This document shows positions 59,375 through 64,000 of a stretch of DNA of 64,000 bases, piece by piece; positions within the stretch are counted from its first letter, which is position 1, and the number at the start of each line of letters is the position of its first letter. Below the pieces are notes generated by a model. That model worked only from the letters and a program-made list of their open reading frames with translations, was not told where the DNA came from and did no database searches. Origin of the DNA: JAEUJM01 sp044221555 (GTDB lineage: Bacteria; Actinomycetota; Acidimicrobiia; Acidimicrobiales; DATDAH01); assembly GCA_044221555.1 (NCBI GenBank), contig JBGAOY010000004.1, positions 248,001 through 312,000 of the forward strand. Reading direction: 5' to 3'. The position numbers and the translations under genes were made by a program.

Positions 59375-61582
59375 TCATCGGTGCTGGAAGTGGGGGGTGG
59401 CGAGCAGGAGGGCGACGGTGTCGGGCACCTTCCACTCCAGGAACCAGTCGTAGGTCACCTGGTCCTCGTCGCCCTCGAGGAAGGTGACGAACGCGGCCCG
59501 CTCGGCGCTGGTGAGTGCGGACAGGGGCGTGTGATGACGGCGGTACAGCATCGTGACCACCTGCGAGCGGGTCACCTCCCGATCCGGCCGGAACGTGTTG
59601 CCCGGGTACGGCGTCACCAGGCCCTGGGCCGCGGCCCAGTCCAGCCCCCGCCCGTACCAGGCGGTGGGGCCGACGTCGGAGAACCCGTGGGCGGGTGCGC
59701 CCGTCGGGGCACCCGCGGCGTGCCACAGCATCATCACCACCTGCGCCCGGGTCACCTTGTTCCTCGGGCGGAACGTGCCGTCGGGGTAGGCGCCGACCAC
59801 CCCGTGGGCCCGCGCCCAGTTCAGCGCCGGCCCGTAGGACGCTCCCGGGGGCACGTCGGTGAACCCGTGGGCCGGCGACCCGCCGGGGTCGCCCTCGGCG
59901 TGCCACAGCATCGTGACGATCTGCGAGCGCTTCACGGGCTTCTTGGGCCGGAACGTGCCGTCGGCGTAGGCGGAGACCACTCCCTCGGCCCGCGCCCAGT
60001 CGAGCGCGGGGCCGTAGCGGGCGGAGGCGGGCACGTCGGTGAAGCCGTGCGGTGGCGGCGTGCCGACGGCGCCGAGCACCCGTGCCGCGAGCGCGTCGAG
60101 CAGCGTCCCGGCGGTGGGCGGCGGCGGGTCGGGCACGAGGGACAGGGGATCGGCGACCACGTCGGGCTCGTACCAGTTCTGGGCGATGGCCCCGCAGATC
60201 TCCCAGCGCCGGAGGAGGCCGTCGGCGCTCAGCCAGTCGGCGCCGTCGTCGCTGAAGCCATCGGGGTTGCGGTGGCCGAACAGCGGCTGGCCCAGACGGA
60301 ACAACGCGCCCCACCCCTCGCCGTGGATGCCTTCGGCGGCGTCCCCCAGCGGGTCCGGGTCGACCTGTGCGCCCAGCACCCGGCAGGTCGCGGCGAGGAC
60401 CTCGAAGCCCCGCCGCAGCTTGAGGCCACTGCTGGCGGCGAACTCGGGGCTGTGGAACAGGTGGCGCAGCACCGGGGCGATGGCCGTGTCGTTGGCCAGG
60501 TACACCGCCTGGGCGCCGGCCACCAACGCGGGCGACGGGTCGTCGGACACGAACCGCTTCGCCAGCTTCCAGCAGACGTAGCGGGCGGTGCTCTCGTGGT
60601 GGGCGAGGAACGAGAGCAGGCTCTCGCCGTACTGCTGGCCGTCGGTGGCCGCATGCGCAGGGCACGCCCACGCACCGTCCAGCAGCGAGATGGGCCCGGT
60701 GTGGTGCCACGTCGAGCGGAACCGGAAGATGTCGAGGTCGTTGGTGATGTTCACCGACCACCCCGACATCACCTTGGCCACGCCGACCACGTCGTCCTCG
60801 TCGTACACGTGCTCGCCGTCGATGATCCCGAGGGTGTGCAGCTCGAGCAGTTCGCGGCCCCAGTTCTCGTTCACGCCGTCGGCGGAGTTGGCGTTGCTGC
60901 GGGCGTTGTCGAGGTACACGAGCATCGCGGGGCTGTGGGCGCTGGCCGCCAGCAGGTCGCTGAACCGGCCGAGCGCGTTGGCGCGGGCCACCGTGCGGTT
61001 GTCCACGGTCATCAGGTGCTCGTAGCCCGAGTCGTAGAGGAACACGTTGAAGTGGTTCGACCAGAAGTCGACCATCACCTCGTACAGCTGGCGGTTGCTG
61101 TGCAGGGCCCGGAGGAACGTCGAATGGGACAGCTCCCGGCGCAGCAGCCGCAGGCCGTCCTCCTCGGTGTCCGCGATCACGTGGTTGGCCTGGTTGGTGT
61201 TGGCCAGCGTCCGGTACCCGGCCAGCACCGCGTCGACGGCCCCGTCGTCGATCGACGCCGGATCCAACTGCTCGTCCAGCCAGTCCTGCCAGCCCGCGGA
61301 CCGCACCTGGGTCTCGAGGGCGGGGGTCCAGCCGAACGTGGCGCGGGCGATCAGGTGCTGCTCGAACGACCGGGAGGGCTCGCCGACCTCGCTCACAGGG
61401 CCCAGTTGCAGCGGCGCAGGGGCCGCGGCCGGGCGCCGCCGCCGGCCGCGGCCGGTCGCCACCATCGCCGCCGCGCTCGCCGCCGAGGGCGTCGCCAGGT
61501 CGAGCGTGCCGGCCGCGGCCAGTGCCGCGCCGCCCGCGAGCGCGGCCCGCCGGGTCAGCAGTGGCGAACGGTCGGTGTCCAT
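59375..61582 (-). CDS. DUF1800 exported protein with three SLH domains inserted near its C-terminus
   Basis: 735 residues. The N-terminus is a Tat-like signal (TRRAALAGGAALAAAG). DUF1800 spans about 55-505 (HLIARATFGWTPALETQVR, WQDWLDEQLDP, FWSNHFNVFL, ENWGRELLELHTLGI and KLAKRFVSDDPSP). Three S-layer-homology repeats then cover about 508-683, each with GFTDV or GFSDV, a YGxALxWA-type strand, and TFRPxxxVTRSQxVxML. The last 50 residues (LTSAERAAFVTFLEGDED, VALLLATPHFQHR) return to the usual DUF1800 end. SLH repeats anchor proteins to wall polymers, so this links the DUF1800/DUF1501 pair to the cell surface. AGGAG precedes the ATG. Confidence 0.93.
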   Translation of the reverse strand: MDTDRSPLLTRRAALAGGAALAAAGTLDLATPSAASAAAMVATGRGRRRRPAAAPAPLQLGPVSEVGEPSRSFEQHLIARATFGWTPALETQVRSAGWQDWLDEQLDPASIDDGAVDAVLAGYRTLANTNQANHVIADTEEDGLRLLRRELSHSTFLRALHSNRQLYEVMVDFWSNHFNVFLYDSGYEHLMTVDNRTVARANALGRFSDLLAASAHSPAMLVYLDNARSNANSADGVNENWGRELLELHTLGIIDGEHVYDEDDVVGVAKVMSGWSVNITNDLDIFRFRSTWHHTGPISLLDGAWACPAHAATDGQQYGESLLSFLAHHESTARYVCWKLAKRFVSDDPSPALVAGAQAVYLANDTAIAPVLRHLFHSPEFAASSGLKLRRGFEVLAATCRVLGAQVDPDPLGDAAEGIHGEGWGALFRLGQPLFGHRNPDGFSDDGADWLSADGLLRRWEICGAIAQNWYEPDVVADPLSLVPDPPPPTAGTLLDALAARVLGAVGTPPPHGFTDVPASARYGPALDWARAEGVVSAYADGTFRPKKPVKRSQIVTMLWHAEGDPGGSPAHGFTDVPPGASYGPALNWARAHGVVGAYPDGTFRPRNKVTRAQVVMMLWHAAGAPTGAPAHGFSDVGPTAWYGRGLDWAAAQGLVTPYPGNTFRPDREVTRSQVVTMLYRRHHTPLSALTSAERAAFVTFLEGDEDQVTYDWFLEWKVPDTVALLLATPHFQHR

Positions 61583-61729
61583 CTGCTCCTATCGGCGGCG
61601 GGGCGTCCGGCGGTTTAGGCCTTTCGGCCCATGTGACCTCACCCGCGGCCGGCCCCGTCGGCCGCGACCGAGTGCATCCCGACGCTGATGGCGGGCCTGC
61701 CCGCCTTTGGGGCGGCGCGGAGCGGGGTT

Positions 61730-61735
61730 TAGCCT
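61730..61735 (+). promoter_or_regulatory. -10 box TAGCCT of the acyl-CoA dehydrogenase, leaderless layout
   Basis: TAGCCT ends six bases before the GTG at 61742, with no Shine-Dalgarno. Confidence 0.45.
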
Positions 61736-61741
61736 CGGATC

Positions 61742-63538
61742 GTGGCTGACTACTCCGCACCGCTCCGCGACATCGAGTTCACCCTCGAGCACGTCGCCGA
61801 CCTGGCCGCCCTCGCCCGTTTCGAGGCCTTCGAGCACGCCGAGCCCGCGCTGGTGCGAGGCGTCCTCGACGAGGCCGGGCGGTTCATGGCCGACGTCATC
61901 GGGCCGCTCAACCGGGTCGGCGATGTCGAGGGCAGCACGTGGGAGGACGGCGAGGTCATCACCCCCACCGGCTTCAAGGTCGCCTACGACAAGTACGTCG
62001 AGGCGGGCTGGGGAGGCGTGCCCTTCGACCCGGACTACGGCGGCGGCGGGTTCCCCTGGCTGGTGGCGACCGCCCTGCAGGAGATGCTCACCGCGGCCTG
62101 CATGTCGTTCTCCATGGCCCCGCTGCTCACCCAGGGCGCCATCGACATGCTGGCCCACCACGCCGACGAGACCCAGCGGGAGATCTTCCTGCCGAAGATG
62201 GTCACCGGCGAGTGGACCGGCTCGATGAACCTCACCGAGCCCGAGGCCGGGTCCGATGTCGGTGCGCTCCGCACGAAGGCGGTCCCCGCCGGCGACGGCA
62301 CCTGGCGCATCACCGGCACGAAGATCTTCATCACCTTCGGCGAGCACGACCTGGCCGAGAACATCATCCACCTGGTGCTGGCCCGCACACCCGATGCGCC
62401 GCCCGGCACCAAGGGCATCTCCTGTTTCATCGTCCCGAAGTTCCTGGTGAACGACGACGGCACGCTCGGTGCGCGCAACGACGTGGTCTGCGCCTCGGTC
62501 GAGCACAAGATGGGCATCAAGGCCAGCCCCACCTGCGTGCTCAACTACGGCGAGCAGGGCGACGGCGCGGTCGGCTACCTGATCGGCGAAGAGAACCAGG
62601 GCATGCGGTACATGTTCACGATGATGAACAACGCCCGCCTGTCGGTGGGGCTGCAGGGCCTGGCGCTCGCCGAGCGCTCCTACCAGGACGCCTTGGCCTA
62701 CGCCCAGGAGCGGCGGCAGGGTCGGGCGGTCGGTGCGCCCCCCGGCGAGAGCTCGTTCATCATCGAGCACCCCGACGTGCGCCGAATGCTGTTGACGATG
62801 AAGGCGTCGATCGAGGCCATGAGGGGCCTGATCTACGTCACCGCCGAGGCGATGGACCGCGCCGCCCACGATCCCGACGAGGACGACCGTGAGTCCGCCC
62901 GCGAGCTCGCCGACCTGCTGATCCCGATCGCCAAGGGCTGGTCCACCGACCTGGGTGTCGAGGTCACGTCGCTGGCCATCCAGGTGCACGGTGGCATGGG
63001 CTACATCGAGGAGACGGGGGTGGCCCAGCACTTCCGCGACGCCCGGATCCCGCCCATCTACGAGGGCACCAACGGCATCCAGGGCATGGACCTGGTGGGC
63101 CGCAAGCTGCCCATGCGCGGTGGCGGGGTGATGGCCGACTTCATCGCCGACGTGCGGGCCCACGGCGACCAGTTGGCCGTGGCCGGCGAGGCCCTGGCCG
63201 CGATCCGCACCAACCTGCACGAGGCGACCGACGCGCTCGAGGTGGCCACGCAGTGGCTGCTCACCCATGGCGCCGAGGACCCCAATCACGCCCTCGCCGG
63301 CGCCACGCCCTACCTGCGCCTGTTCGGGCTGGTGGCCGGCGGCTGGGTGATGGCCCGTCAGGCCCTCGCCGCGCAGGCGCGACTCGACTCGGGGGAGGGC
63401 GACCCCGAGTTCCTGCGGGCCAAGGTGGCCACCGCCACGTTCTACGCCGAGCAGCTGCTGCCCGAGGCCCTCGGCCTGGTGGCACCGGTCACCGCCGGCT
63501 CGGCCGGGCTCTTCGCCATCGAGCCGAAGTACCTGTAG
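61742..63538 (+). CDS. acyl-CoA dehydrogenase (long, FadE5-like subfamily)
   Basis: 598 residues, longer than typical 380-residue enzymes, in the FadE5/DmdC-like group with an N-terminal extension (YSAPLRDIEFTLEHVADL) and a C-terminal helical domain. The FAD/substrate region has TGSMNLTEPEAGSDVGALRTKA near 160-180 and KIFITFGEHD. QVHGGMGYIEETGVAQHFRDARI and YEGTNGIQGMDL are the family's second signature; the glutamate of YEGTNG is the probable catalytic base. First step of beta-oxidation. lgt follows at the stop codon without a gap. Confidence 0.95.
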   Translation: MADYSAPLRDIEFTLEHVADLAALARFEAFEHAEPALVRGVLDEAGRFMADVIGPLNRVGDVEGSTWEDGEVITPTGFKVAYDKYVEAGWGGVPFDPDYGGGGFPWLVATALQEMLTAACMSFSMAPLLTQGAIDMLAHHADETQREIFLPKMVTGEWTGSMNLTEPEAGSDVGALRTKAVPAGDGTWRITGTKIFITFGEHDLAENIIHLVLARTPDAPPGTKGISCFIVPKFLVNDDGTLGARNDVVCASVEHKMGIKASPTCVLNYGEQGDGAVGYLIGEENQGMRYMFTMMNNARLSVGLQGLALAERSYQDALAYAQERRQGRAVGAPPGESSFIIEHPDVRRMLLTMKASIEAMRGLIYVTAEAMDRAAHDPDEDDRESARELADLLIPIAKGWSTDLGVEVTSLAIQVHGGMGYIEETGVAQHFRDARIPPIYEGTNGIQGMDLVGRKLPMRGGGVMADFIADVRAHGDQLAVAGEALAAIRTNLHEATDALEVATQWLLTHGAEDPNHALAGATPYLRLFGLVAGGWVMARQALAAQARLDSGEGDPEFLRAKVATATFYAEQLLPEALGLVAPVTAGSAGLFAIEPKYL

Positions 63539-64000
63539 GTGCACGCGCTCCTGGGATCGATCCCCAGCCCCTCGTCGAACGAGATCGTCCTCGGCCCGCT
63601 GCACCTGCGGGCCTACGGGCTGATGATCGCCTTCGGCGTGATCGCCGCGGTCGAGCTGGCCCGCCGGCGGTGGGCGGCGCGGGGGCACGACCCGGACGAG
63701 ATCTCGGGGATGGCGCTGTGGGCCGTCCCCGCGGGCTTGGTGGGCGCGCGTCTGTACCACGTGATCACCGACTACCAGCGATTCGAGGGCCACTGGGTCG
63801 ACGCGGTGAAGGTGTGGCAGGGCGGCCTCGGCATCCCCGGCGGCATCATCGCCGGCTCCCTGGTCGGCCTCCTCTACGCCAGGCGCAAGCAGATGCCCCT
63901 CGGCGAGTTCGCCGACGCCTGCGTGCCCGGCCTACCCCTGGCCCAGGCCATCGGCCGGTTGGGGAACTGGTTCAACCAGGAGCTGTTCGGCGGCCCCACC
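63539..64000 (+). CDS. lgt: prolipoprotein diacylglyceryl transferase (5' part, truncated by window edge)
   Basis: The first 154 residues of Lgt, from a GTG at 63539 directly after the acyl-CoA dehydrogenase stop. LRAYGLMIAFGVIAAVELARR is the first membrane segment with the conserved RAYG. GARLYHVITDYQRF, VWQGGLGIPGGIIAG and the Lgt signature GRLGNWFNQELFGGPT follow. The enzyme transfers diacylglyceryl to lipobox cysteines and would modify the lipoproteins found in this window. The rest lies beyond 64000. Confidence 0.95.
   Translation, partial: MHALLGSIPSPSSNEIVLGPLHLRAYGLMIAFGVIAAVELARRRWAARGHDPDEISGMALWAVPAGLVGARLYHVITDYQRFEGHWVDAVKVWQGGLGIPGGIIAGSLVGLLYARRKQMPLGEFADACVPGLPLAQAIGRLGNWFNQELFGGPT

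Overview
The window is a very GC-rich, gene-dense chromosomal segment with no rRNA, tRNA, CRISPR array, transposase or phage gene that I can see. The organism is an actinobacterium. The support is a SOS box of the TCGAAC-N4-GTTCGA type, a lexA-chiZ-like-nrdR neighbourhood, a BsaP partner beside bioB, CarD, an actinobacterial-type DapD, a coenzyme-B12 ribonucleotide reductase, and many start codons 6-7 bases after a TANNNT box (leaderless mRNAs). Placement in Acidimicrobiia (Iamia-like) is my inference from gene content and order and is not proven by the sequence.

Layout. 1-3.8 kb: dapB, an AlkZ-like winged-helix protein, an SDR and a DedA-like membrane protein. 3.9-10.1 kb: acyl-CoA ligase, LLM-class oxidoreductase, SURF1, and two tetR genes followed by a diiron ferritin-like oxidase, with inverted repeats between the tetR genes. 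10.1-13.4 kb: a winged-helix protein coupled to dapA, then RNase J. 13.4-17.2 kb: a secreted helical protein, YihY, bioB plus its auxiliary bsaP, two identical 48-bp palindromic elements, and a crotonase. 17.2-23 kb: ftsK, rimO, pgsA, cinA. 23-25.4 kb: three adjacent lipoproteins built from a repeated four-cysteine module, then msrB. 25.4-36.4 kb: recA with two candidate promoters, a lipoprotein, miaB, miaA, dapF, hflX, an aminotransferase of dapC type, a membrane protein, dapD and dapE. 36.5-44.5 kb: peroxiredoxin, lexA back to back with a chiZ-like SOS division gene, a beta-propeller lipoprotein, nrdR, a RibD-like reductase, and nrdJ with two NrdR-box-like sites. 44.5-50.5 kb: small hypotheticals, carD, a 34-bp tandem repeat, two low-complexity secreted proteins, a two-component system, and an esterase lipoprotein behind a tiny leader ORF. 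50.6-57 kb: a GT-C-like membrane protein and a Wzz-like protein, a crotonase/SnoaL/MBL operon, and an NHL propeller. 57-64 kb: an EamA transporter, a DUF1501/DUF1800 pair in which three SLH repeats sit inside the DUF1800 protein, an acyl-CoA dehydrogenase, and the start of lgt.

Functionally, six lysine/diaminopimelate genes (dapB, A, F, C-like, D, E) lie within about 36 kb. DNA-damage control (recA, lexA, chiZ-like) and dNTP synthesis (nrdR, nrdJ) carry recognisable regulatory sites.

The most unusual signal is a short Arg/Glu-rich mini-ORF family ending ERSEQERGT or ERSEQERDT. It sits in translationally overlapping chains between co-oriented genes: three tandem 65-bp copies between dapD and dapE, and one diverged copy between the Wzz-like and GT-C genes. 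At both loci every boundary is a four-base stop/start overlap, and most differences between loci in the shared core are synonymous.
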